DNA of 64,000 bases. Origin: Cunninghamella blakesleeana (taxonomy: Eukaryota > Mucoromycota > Mucoromycetes > Mucorales > Cunninghamellaceae). The stretch spans positions 4,216,001-4,280,000 of the forward strand of contig JAFCIZ010000006.1 in assembly GCA_017871115.1 (NCBI GenBank), read 5' to 3'. The notes under the pieces are model-generated. The model did not search any database. It worked only from the letters and a program-made list of their open reading frames with translations, and was not told the origin of the DNA. Shown one piece after another: positions 52,367-63,062 of this stretch; within the stretch, counting starts at the first letter, position 1; each line of letters begins with the position of its first letter. The translations under genes were made by a program, and so were the position numbers.

Positions 52367-54150
52367 TTAATCATTCGTTTTAGAAAAACAGAGTGTGGCG
52401 TTAGTGCCACCAAACCCGAAACTATTTGTTAATGCAGCTCTAACATTAATATTTGTTTTTGCTTGTAAAGGTACATAATTTAAGTTGAATTCATCAGGAT
52501 CACTTGTGTTTTGTAAATTTAATGTTGGGGGAAGTGTATTCTAAATAAATAATAATAATAATAAAAAGAAGAAACAAGTTAGTTCTTGTTATTAATTTTT
52601 CATATTACTTTGGTTTCCACTCTCTCTTACTCTTTCTACGACTTACATTTTTAATAGATAAAATCGTAAAGATTGCTTCTACTGATCCTGCCGCACCTAA
52701 TAAATGACCAGTAGCACCCTTTGTAGATGAAACATGAATTTTGTCCCAATATCCATCAAATACTGATTTAATAGCTTGGTTTTCAGCTGCGTCTCCAACT
52801 GGTGTGCTTGTAGCATGAGCATTCACATAATCAATATCTTGAGGTGATAACCCAGCATGAGCCAAAGCTCTTTTCATAGATTGCATTGCGCCACGACCAT
52901 CAGAAGGAGGGGCCGTCATATGATGGGCATCCCCAGATAATCCGTACCCTTTCAATTCAGCATAAATAGTAGCCCCACGTCTTTTAGCATGTTCATATTC
53001 TTCTAATACCACGATTCCTGCACCTTCACCCATTACAAAACCAGATCGTTCTTTATCAAAAGGTCTTGATGCTTTGGTTGGTGTTGATTCGTACCCACTA
53101 GCTAATGATTTGGCTCTTGCAAACCCTGTAATGGATAGAGGGTGGATACATGCTTCAGTTCCGCCAGCTACCATTACATCCGCATCCCCATATTGTATAA
53201 ATCTCATTGCATCCCCAATTGAATGTGCACCCGTTGTACAGGCAGTTGATACTGCATGATTAGGTCCACTGAAACCATATTTCATTGTTAAATGTCCTGC
53301 TGCCATATTGATTAAGATCCGTGGTACAAACATTGGTGATACTTTTTTTGGACCCTATTTTTTTATTTTTATTTTTCAAATAAAAAAGAAAGTTAATCCT
53401 TAATTAAAATATTTTTCTATCATATTTTTTTTTCCTTTGCTGATTTATATATATATGTATATATATTTTAAATAATAATAATTATAATAATTATACTTAC
53501 TCCATTAGTAAATGCTACTGAAGTAGAAACAAGGTCATCAAAACTTCCCATACCAGATCCAATACAAACACCCTAAAAAAAAATAGATTTAATTAAACTT
53601 ATACTCCAACTTGATTTTTTATTTTAACATACAAATATGTATATCAATAGCCTATATTTTATTATTATTATTATTATTATTAATACTTACAGTTCTTTCT
53701 TTTTCCTTACTTGATTCTGGTTTCCAACCTGCATCACTAAGAGCTTGATGAGCGGCTGAAATAGCATATTGAGTAAAAGTAGCCATGGTTCTATCGTCCT
53801 ATCAAATTATATAATAAATAATAAAAAAGAGCTGATTTTTTTAGTAAATAAAAATAAAAATGAATCGCGTCTTTTAACATATATATATTAAAAATAACTG
53901 AGTATGGGACTATTATTATTATTACCCCTTTATCCAACCATTCACTTGCAGTAAATTGACCTTGCTCAAAAGGTCCTTTTGGAACTAAAGCAGCTATTTT
54001 GATAGGAAGTTGCTCAAATCCAGGATGCTGATCTAAAGAAACTATCCCACAATGGCCTTGAATAAGATTATGCCAAGCTGCTTTGATACCAACACCAATA
54101 GGTGTTACTAATCCAAGACCTGTAACAACTACTCTTCTTTGTAATGACAT
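52367..54150 (-). CDS. CEM1: 3-oxoacyl-[acyl-carrier-protein] synthase (KAS II / Cem1-OXSM type)
   Basis: Exons 53926..54150, 53691..53798, 53501..53572, 52647..53354, 52367..52540; 428 aa. It condenses malonyl-ACP with a growing acyl-ACP, the elongation step of type II fatty acid synthesis, which in fungi runs in mitochondria and feeds lipoic acid. The Cys-His-His triad is intact: [10 protein letters not shown] (Cys about 174), [12 protein letters not shown] (His about 315) and [12 protein letters not shown] (His about 352). [10 protein letters not shown] closes the active site. The protein starts directly with the KAS fold ([15 protein letters not shown]), leaving almost no presequence; a mitochondrial signal is therefore short or absent in this model. 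It is the upstream tandem neighbour of the ACSF3-like gene (297 bp apart). Confidence 0.95.
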
Positions 54151-54679
54151 TATTTACTCTAGTAGTAGCTATTACGTTGATATATTTTATATATGTTAAG
54201 CTATGTTTTAAGTAATAGCAACAATAAAAATAATAAAATTGTGAGGAAAAGAAAATAAAAAAAAATAATTTTTACCTTTAAAATTTTCCTATAAAATTAA
54301 ATTTAAATTCCGCATTTTTTTTTCAGCAGTTAAGCTTTGTAAACATATCCAAAATAGTAGCTGGTTAATGCAAAAAGTCTTGATCATGTATAAATATTTA
54401 ATAATAAATACATATAAAACTATATAAAACAAAGTAGTCAAAAAAAATATTATATAATAATATGTAAATTGCTTAAAAAGAAGTTTGAGAACGGTATATT
54501 AATAATCCGAACCCGGTTTAGTTTTTTAACCATGTTTTTTTTTTTTTTTTTTTTTTCCTCTTCTTGTCTTTTTTTCATTTTTTTTCTTGCGCCTCAAAAA
54601 TTATAAAAACAATTATACGTATATATATATAAATTCTTCTTTTCTTCTCTTTTCTTTAACTAGTTCAATATTATATAAA
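54151..54679. other. Divergent promoter region between the KAS gene and a small membrane protein gene
   Basis: 529 bp between divergent start codons, with a poly-T tract near 54537-54556 and a small GC patch CCGAACCCGG near 54508. Should contain both promoters. No gene seen. Confidence 0.6.
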
Positions 54680-55304
54680 ATGTCCAACTCTTTATCTGCT
54701 ATCACTGTTGGGTTTACTTTATCTATAATATTTGCTTTTGTATTCAAGTTTTTAAGCGAAGAAACACTTTTATTAGTCTTAGCCATTCAACTAGGCGCTA
54801 TTGGCGGGTAATAATAATAATGATAATAATATATTTTATAAATATGTATATATATGAAAAAAAGTATTTCTCCTTTTCTTCTCTTCTTTCATTATTATTA
54901 TCATTGCTGTTGTTGTTGTTACTGATTATATATCTAATTAATCTATTTATTTAATTTTTGATTATACTTATCTACACACGCTTATATATAGTGTTTATTT
55001 AGGTTTTTCTTTAGCCATTACAGAAAAAGAACGAGTACTTCGAAATGATGATCGAAAGGTGTTTCAAATGTTTGAAGTGGGACCAACCATTGAAACTATT
55101 TTTATAGCATTCATGATTTTTATTTCTACCAAAGCTGTCCAAGAACAATCTAGAGGAATCATTGCTATAGGATATGTCAGCCATGGTATTTGGGATTTAC
55201 TTCACCACTATGTTTTGGATAAAACTTTAGTTCCTAGATGGTATATTCCTTTTTGTACTGTTTTTGACGTCTTTTTCGCTTGGATCATTTATTATATTCT
55301 TTAA
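54680..55304 (+). CDS. Small multi-pass membrane protein, unnamed family (possibly DUF6010-like)
   Basis: Exons 54680..54807 and 54992..55304; 146 aa with about four hydrophobic spans (10-30, 34-52, 77-97 and 128-146). The most distinctive part is GYVSHGIWDLLHHYVLDKTL followed by WYIPFCTVFDVFFAW; the His-Gly-x-Trp-Asp...His-His set resembles a small bacterial and fungal membrane family that I recall as DUF6010, function unknown. The paired His and Asp within or next to membrane spans could bind metal or a substrate, but that is speculation. Both exons are needed to form the second span, and the junction (GG|T) preserves frame. Confidence 0.8.
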
Positions 55305-57436
55305 AAAAGGAAATAAAAAAAGTTAAAATAATATATATATATATATATATATTTGTGTGTGTGTAAGTGCATGCATGCCTTATTACTATAAAAAAAAGAT
55401 TGATGGAAAAAGTAAAATGATCATATTATAATAATAACTGTTATAAAAAGTTATTTTTTTGGTAATTTTTTTAAAAAATAATAATTTAAAAATATACTTG
55501 AATATTAATTTGAACGAGGCGTTTATAAATGATGGACTATGAGTGGCTAATGGAAATAATAATAAACTATTTAATATTTAACTAAAAAAAAAGATCTAAT
55601 CAATTGTTCCATTTAGTTCGATTTATTTCTACCTTTAAATTTTATTTGCTTCGAGTTGGTTCACTACTTCTTTTTAAAAAATATCAACTTCGTATGCAAT
55701 ACATATATGCAAAAAAAAAAGAGTTGCTTAATTCAATGTAAAAAAAAAAAAAAGAATATACTGATTTATAACTCCGATGACAACAATAGAAAAAACATTT
55801 AGAATGTTGGAAATACCATTTCAGAGAATAAGAATATGTCGATTGTTTCTCATAAAGCATTGGAAGGAGTGCCAAAATAAAAAATATCGGTTTAAAGAGT
55901 ATTACCTGATGGAGGTTTGTTTCTTTTAAAACAAAGTTTATCTTTTTTACAACAGTAATCAATTTGATGGACACTTTCTTTGAGGTAATTCAACCAATTT
56001 TCCTTAGTATTCCAGCATTTTAAATTATAAAAAAGTTAAGTAGGGCTCCTGATACAGTTATATTTTTCTATCATTATTCAATTTCATTTTCCGTAAAAAG
56101 AACTCTGCCATTTTCTATTTATTTATGCATGAAATATTAAAAAATAAATAGGAATTAGAAACTATCTATTTTTATAATTATTATAATTATTATTTTTCGA
56201 TTATTTTTTTTTTTCTTCTAATTGGAATAGTATTATTTTATTTTCTATTAAATAAAAATAAAAAGTTAATTAGATCATTTTATTTTTTAATAAAAAACTA
56301 TCAAAGGCCTGTAGAGATTATTTTTACTAAAAAAACCACTAAATTAATTTTATGTGTGATTTTTTTTATAGGAGATTCTTACGCCCAGAGAGTACTCCCA
56401 TGAACCACCATCAACCACCTAAAAAATCGGAGTTATTATTAGTCTACAAAAGTTTTATTTTGGGGGAAGTTGTAGATCTAGAATAAAAGGACTCTCTGTT
56501 TATTTTACAAAACTAACTATGCGTATTTATTTATTATTGAAAAAAAAAAAAAAAAAAAGAATGTTCTGATCATCCTTCATCTTTAAATTAATTAAATTTA
56601 TTATTTAAAATATTTTAACCGAATCTCATCATCAACCTGTTAACACATGACTGATATATATCTAAATTATATTGAAGAATCCATTTTTTTTGTTTTTTAA
56701 AAAAGCGATGAATGATATGTTTCATGATTCTTTTGATATTTCTGATTTTTTCTATTATTTTTTGATCTTTTGATCAAGGATCAATTCTTCATTCATAATA
56801 AAGATTCGAAATACATCTTCATTAGGCAATCCAACCAAGTATTATTATTATTATTACATTGGTAGATCAATTTATTGTTTATAAATATAATTATTATTAT
56901 TTTAATATATATTAAAAAAAAAGATAGGTTAAACATTTACGATGATTCTGATTTTTATTTTATTATTTATGCTAAAAATTTAGAATTTGATAATAAATAA
57001 TCCCTCATCCCTATTGACCCCCTTTCAAAAAAAAAAAAAAAAAAAACCTTTAGCTCCGCGTGAAAAAAATTATGATTTGATAAACAAATAACGAAAAAAA
57101 ATATAAAATAAAATGAAATGAAACATAATAAAAAAGAAAAAGAAAAGAAAAAAAAAGAAAACAAATAGGTAAAGTTTTTTTTTTATTACTGAAAAGATAA
57201 AATAAAAAATAATATAACTGCGCGAGCAAATGTGATTATCAAAAAAATTTATAATTTTGTTTTTTTAAAAAAAATATGAGGGAAAAGTTATTTTCCGCAG
57301 CTTCAATAGCGCGCCGAAAAATCGTCTAAAAAAGGAATTCCAATCCGCTTTTAGAGTTCCATATCTTGGCTCTAGAAAAAGAGCTATTTTTTGATGAATG
57401 ATTAGTATAATAAGATTCAAACTATATTTATATTTA

Positions 57437-57471
<35 letters not shown>

Positions 57472-58312
57472 AATCATTATATAAAATGAAATGTCTATAG
57501 ATAGACCTAATTATCTCTTTATATACTATGAAAAATACAAAAAAATAAAATATAAAATCAAAAGTAATATATATAATTGTGAATTTATCTAAAAAAGACT
57601 GCGGCACGTTTCTTTTTAATGGATGCCTTATTTAGTATTCATGAACCCTGTGTTATTGATGCTTCGGTATTGAATCCTCGGTAACAAGTTTTCCCAGTAA
57701 ATATAAAATAAAAACAGAATGACCAAATAGATCTCAGTTTAAATCCTAGCAAATAAAATGGATTATAAAAAATTATCCGAGATGATCCGCTTTTTTTTTA
57801 TTGAATGAATAAATAAAATCTTTTATTAAACTCAAAAAAGTAAAAGGAATGGAAAGAATAAGGGAATTGGATAAGAAAAAATGATTATAATAATAAAGAA
57901 ATCGTAAAAAGATAATGATAAAAAAAAAGGAATAATTAATAATAATTGATTTAAAATGATCTTATTAGTAATCTAAAAGATAAAATGACACATAAAGACA
58001 GAAACACATGAAATTGAGTTAAATACAATTGGTTGTCGGATGACAATTTTTCCCTGTTACTTTTTTTTTAGGCGTTTGAATATAATTTTAATTTTTTTTT
58101 TTCTTCCCGTTTTTATTAATTTTTTCCTTGTTTCCAAATTTTTTTTTTTTTTTCTTTCTCTTTCTCTTTCTTTTTTCTTTTTATACTATTTTTCTTTCTT
58201 TTCTAAATTATTTTACTTTCTTCTTCTTGTGTGTATAAACAATAGAATAATAATAACAATAGCTATAATAATAGAATACATTCATACATATAAATAAATA
58301 TACATATATAAA
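55305..58312. other. 3 kb intergenic region, the largest gap in the window
   Basis: Between the small membrane protein and the Hal4-like kinase. It holds A/T-rich tracts, an (AT)n run near 55330, a 19-base A run near 56540, and isolated coding-like minus-strand stretches at 55892..56036, near 56690-56840, and at 57290-57395. None has a start, stop and homology together. The right 300 bp are a pyrimidine-rich kinase leader. No tRNA or other RNA gene was recognised. Confidence 0.5.
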
Positions 58313-59194
58313 ATGAAATCTCCACGCCCTTCTTCATTATCATTACAAGATCCTCAAAATACTAATCTGAGTGAAAAGTTAAAAACAGTTGATTTTCATA
58401 CACCTGCTAAAATATTTCAAACAAAACAACAACAACGACAAAACAATAATAATATCACTCAACCTTTTGAAAACGTAACACCTGATATCAGTGTACCTGG
58501 TACACCTGTATTTCACCGTTATCCTAAATCAGTTGCTTCTTCTGAAGCCATATCTGCATATCCATCACCTACTTTACCACCAACTATATTACATACTCCT
58601 CCTTCTTTATCACCTCACCGTAGTGATGAAACTCGTATTGAACAACATCATCATAGACATTCTTCTTCCTCCTCTTCTTCTTCCTCTTTATCCTCCCATT
58701 CCTCTACTTCAACTTCCTATCATAAAGATTCTAACCAAAACGATATAACTACTCCCTATACATCTTATTCAAGACCTTCTTCACCTACTACGAAATCCAG
58801 TAATAATGATAATAATAAAAAGAAATCCTCCTCTTCAACGGATATGTCTATCATTGTCCCAAAAGCAAGTATATCTACACCTAGTACCACCACTTCATTA
58901 ATTTCCTCAAGACCTACTACTCCATCACAATTCATTTTTAAAAAACCAGAATACAATAAATCTTATCATAGTACCCATTTCCACCATTTAGAAAAAAAGG
59001 ATACCCTCTTACATGACTTGAAACGTTTTTTTAAATCTGATAAAAAAAAGAAGAGCAAGAAATCATCATCATCCCTTACTTTATCAAATGGAAAGATCAG
59101 TGATTTATCTTTTGCTAATGAATTTAATAAAGATATCGAAGGCAAATATGGAAAATGGGGTAAAGTATTTATTTTATTTTTTCATAATATATTA

Positions 59195-59228
<34 letters not shown>

Positions 59229-60281
59229 ATATATAATAAGGAAAAAAAATTATTTTGGGTTTTTTACACATTTACTAATTATATAAAAAAATTTTTTTTA
59301 TTATAACAATTATTTATATAAATAGGACGATTTGTAGGGAAAGGAGCAGGAGGATCTGTTAGATTAATCCGACGTAGTACAGACAAAAAAACGTTTGCGG
59401 TTAAACAATTCCGAAAAAGAGGTGTGAATGAAAATGAAAAAGAATATGTGAAAAAGGTCACGGCCGAATTCTGTATTGGGTCTACTTTACATCATCCCAA
59501 TATTATTGAAACATTAGATATTATTCAAGAAGGCGTCAACTTTTATGAAATTATGGAATTTGCACCTAATGATTTATTTAATATAGTTATGAGTGGAAAA
59601 ATGGCAAGAGAAGAAATTCATTGCTATTGGAAACAACTCTTGGACGGTGTATCTTATTTACAAAGTATGGGCATCGCTCATCGTGATTTAAAATTAGATA
59701 ATTGCGTCGTAGATGACCATGGATTATTAAAAGTAATTGATTTCGGTTGTTCCGTGGTGATCAAATACCCCCATGAATCCAAGATTCATCCAAGCAAAGG
59801 CGTTTGTGGTTCGGACCCTTATATTGCTCCTGAACAATATACTCAAACCGAATATGATGCTACTTTAACAGATTTATGGTCCTGTGGTATTATTTACGTA
59901 TGTATGATTATTCGTAGATTCCCATGGAGAATCCCTCGTGCTAGCCAAGATCAATCTTATAAAAACTTTATTACTCCTTCTACTCAAGGTGCTGCTAGAT
60001 TATTTAAAATGTTACCTAGAGATGCTAGACCTATTATATCCTCAATTTTACAACCTGACCCAACTAAACGATGCAATTTACAAGATGTTTTGAATGATCC
60101 TTGGGTTAAATCTATTGATATGTGTACTACTGATTATGCTTCCGAACATCACTGTCATCATTTATTAGTCAAACCAAGCCCTTCTATTATGGAAAAACGT
60201 CAAAACATTGTTCTTTTAGATTCCCCTCCTTCTTCACCTACTGTGGAAGAACATCAACAAGATGGGAAAAAGAAGAAATAA
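58313..60281 (+). CDS. Serine/threonine kinase of the fungal Hal4/Sat4-Npr1 group
   Basis: Exons 58313..59159 and 59326..60281; 600 aa. The first 282 residues are disordered and rich in Ser, Thr, Pro, His and Gln. The kinase domain (about 283-565) is complete: glycine loop [12 protein letters not shown] (283-294), catalytic Lys in FAVKQF (309), Glu in VTAEFC (330), HRDLKLDN (401-408), DFG (421-423) and APEQY. The Gly-Ala-Gly-Gly loop, the [18 protein letters not shown] segment and the WRIPR stretch after the [12 protein letters not shown] helix are typical of Hal4/Hal5/Npr1 kinases, which in yeast control potassium and nutrient transporters at the plasma membrane. A short Lys-rich tail ends the protein. 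The specific subgroup and targets are inferred. Confidence 0.93.
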
Positions 60282-60763
60282 TTTCATTTCTTTATTACCT
60301 CATTTTATTCATTCATTATCATTTCTTTTTTTTTTTTTCAGAAAAAAAAAAAATTAATATTTATATATTCATTTATTCATTAATTCATTTTATAAATACT
60401 CGCATTTTTTTTTTTATTATTGTTATAATAATATATTCCCCCACCCTTTTTTTACATTTATATAAAAATAATATTCATCTTTATTCTGTATCTATAGTCT
60501 CCTTTTATTATTGTTATTTAAATATAAATAAATCTTTTTTTAAAAAAATAAATCATTCACTTCATGCATGACCATTTTATTTATTTTATTTTATATTATA
60601 GATTCATTATCATTGATACTAGTTCCACTTGAGTTTTATTATTATTTCTCCGTACTGTTAGCCTCTTATTTTTTAAACTTCATCACTTCAGGAATAAACA
60701 AATTTAAATATATATATATATATATAAAGATTTTTTTATTTATGTGTAAAATAATCCTTTTTT
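60282..60763. other. Convergent 3' spacer between the kinase and the Fmp46-like gene
   Basis: 482 bp of A/T-rich 3' flanks of two convergent genes, with poly-T/poly-A runs and AATAAA-type signals (near 60528 and 60548). No gene seen. Confidence 0.6.
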
Positions 60764-61180
60764 TTATTTTGTATTGTTGATTCGGTTTTTGATAAGTGCT
60801 TCAATATCTTTAATATCATCAATTCCAACCGCAGCCATACCATTAGCCCAATCTACTACTAAAGGGCGTAGAAGGGCTTTAGGCTCCCTTGTAAGTAAGG
60901 TTTCTGCATCTTGAACTGTATTAGGTAACGTAGGATAATTTACTTTATCAATCAACTTATCCCATGAGGAAGATTTCAAATAACCTCTGGCTATTTGACT
61001 GATTTGATCTTTGGTAGGTAATGTATCGGCATCAATCACGTCTATTTTATATATATCTTTGCCTGATTGTTCTTGTCGACTCTTTTGTTGCATTAAAGCT
61101 AAAGCTTGATTGGATAGTCCTACTCTAGGATTATGGAAAATAGATAAAATAGGTAACGTTTTAGGTGGTCTGAAGGACAT
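60764..61180 (-). CDS. Small thioredoxin-fold protein, Fmp46/DUF1687-like
   Basis: Single exon, 138 aa. The opening RPPKTLPILSIFHNPRVGLS and the closing REPKALLRPLVVDWANGMAA follow the fungal Fmp46-type family, putative redox proteins of mitochondria with a thioredoxin-like (ArsC-like) fold. In that family the final block positions a strand and helix after the cis-Pro-like turn. No CxxC motif and no cysteine at all are present, so a thiol redox role is doubtful for this copy. It is transcribed divergently from the EBP gene across 315 bp. The assignment is from memory of the family's end motifs. Confidence 0.62.
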   Translation of the reverse strand: MSFRPPKTLPILSIFHNPRVGLSNQALALMQQKSRQEQSGKDIYKIDVIDADTLPTKDQISQIARGYLKSSSWDKLIDKVNYPTLPNTVQDAETLLTREPKALLRPLVVDWANGMAAVGIDDIKDIEALIKNRINNTK

Positions 61181-61495
61181 TATTTATTGGAATAATATAT
61201 AGTAAAAAAAAGAAAAGAAGGTTGTTTAGATATATATATATATATTTATATATAAAAGAAAAAATACAAGAATAAGAGAAAAGTAAAAAGAAAAGGGTAT
61301 GTAGAAAAAAAAAATGGGTTAAAATAGTTTTCGCGCATTGTCTGGGGTGAGACGGAGTGTAAAATAAAATAAGGCTATTTAAATATATTTTCCTTTTTTT
61401 TTTTTTTTTTTCCAGATTTCAACACCTTCAATCTTTTTTTATTATTAAACAATCTTTCTCCTTTTATTTATTTTAAATAACAAAAAAAGGGAATT
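61181..61495. other. Divergent promoter region between the Fmp46-like gene and EBP
   Basis: 315 bp between divergent start codons, with a T-run at about 61390-61411 and an (AT)n run near 61233. Should contain both promoters; no gene seen. Confidence 0.6.
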
Positions 61496-62340
61496 ATGAC
61501 CGACGTCAATTTATTTGATGAAGTAACTATTTATAGTTTTCTTGCCGTCTTCATCTTTCTTATTATATCCTTATTTTTATCTCGTACACTTTTATCATCC
61601 ACAGCAACACGCGTAGATCATTTTGCCTTTGTTTGGTTTACTTTTGATGCTTTAATACATTTCATCTTTGAAGGTTCCTTTGTTTATCATAGTACATTTG
61701 GAAGAACTGTTAATACTGGAAAAGATATGTTTGCTTTACTTTGTAAGTTATTATAACAAAAATACAACAGTTTACAACGAATGAATATACATATATATAT
61801 ATATATATCCTTATCAACCCATCTTTTTTTTTTTTTTTTTCTATGGAATAACTAGGGCAAAACTATGCTCAAGCAGATCTTCGATGGGGAACAGCTGATC
61901 CAACAATTGTATCGATTGAAATATTTACCGTATTTGTTGATGGGTTATTATGTCTTCTTATTTTACATCAATTAATTAACAATGATCCTTCTCGTCATTT
62001 TTGGATTGTCTTGGTGTCCAGTTTTGAAGTATATGGTGGATGGATGACTTTTGCTCCTGAGGTAATATTTATTTGCCTGATTTTTACTACTATAAATTTA
62101 ATCATACATATGGTAGATACTAATAATTATTTTTTGATCTATTTTTTTAAAAATAAAAAAAATGTTTAGTGGTTAACTGGTAATGCTTATTTAAATACTG
62201 AAAATTGGTTATGGCAATATGTATATCTTTGGTTCTTTAATGGTCTTTGGGTAGTAATTCCTATTGCTTTAAGTATTGATTCCTATCGAGCTATTATCAA
62301 CGGATTAAAATTAAATGATTCAAAACAAAAATCAGAATAG
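61496..62340 (+). CDS. EBP: EBP-type (EXPERA) sterol delta8-delta7 isomerase
   Basis: Exons 61496..61742, 61856..62061, 62170..62340; 207 aa. Four to five membrane spans. Residues matching human EBP: DALIHFIFEGSFVY (the catalytic-site His and Glu of IHFVIEG), the second acidic site VSIEIFTVFVDGLL (Glu and Thr of METIT), FEVYGGWM-FAPEWLTG, and WFFNGLWVVIPIAL (Asn and Trp of MNALWLV). EBP moves the C8 double bond of sterols to C7 in the ER. Most studied fungi use the unrelated Erg2 for this ergosterol step, so this gene may add to or replace Erg2; which one cannot be told from this window. The length fits the family (human 230). Confidence 0.9.
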
Positions 62341-62593
62341 TAGTGTTTTTTTATATTTTTTTTTATTATAAAAAAAATATGTAAGAGTATTATAAATAAA
62401 TAAAAATGAATAGTAAAATATATATGAAACAGTAAAAGTGATTTATCAAGTAAAATGGTAAAATAAATAACAGAATACAATTCATACTATATATAAATAA
62501 TATACTTCTACAGCATGACGGTTATATAATTGATAATTTGTTGACAAAAAAAGAGGCAACCAATTAATCAAGTAATCCATCTATTCGCTCAAT

Positions 62594-63020
62594 TTAATAT
62601 TCAAGATTTTTGACAGCATTTGTAAACATTTGCAAAGCAACTTCTGGCTGATAATAAGGTACTTCATGACCAGCTTCATACACTCTTACAAAAGTTAAAC
62701 CACCAGCAGACTGGAATTGACCAACTTCTTTTTTACCAATTTTCCAGGGCTGTAATTTTAATTTTGAATATTTATCACTATTTTTGAACTTTAATTGGGA
62801 AGTCCAAGCGTAATTTCCATACTAAATAATAATCATAAAAATAATAATAAAATAATAATATATTAGAAACACGACCAACGTCAATAATAATAAAGATAAC
62901 GGTGGTAATGATATATTTACATACCCAATTACAAACATAATCACTATCACCAGCGTAGATTAGTACTTTGACGCCATGATTTAAAAGATTGACTACTCTA
63001 GGAGAAAAGTTACGAGCGCT

Positions 63021-63062
<42 letters not shown>

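Noticed and set aside
57640..57760. Possible tRNA (a TTTAAATCC-like B-box near 57740)
   Set aside because: No matching A-box or acceptor and anticodon stems could be paired around it.
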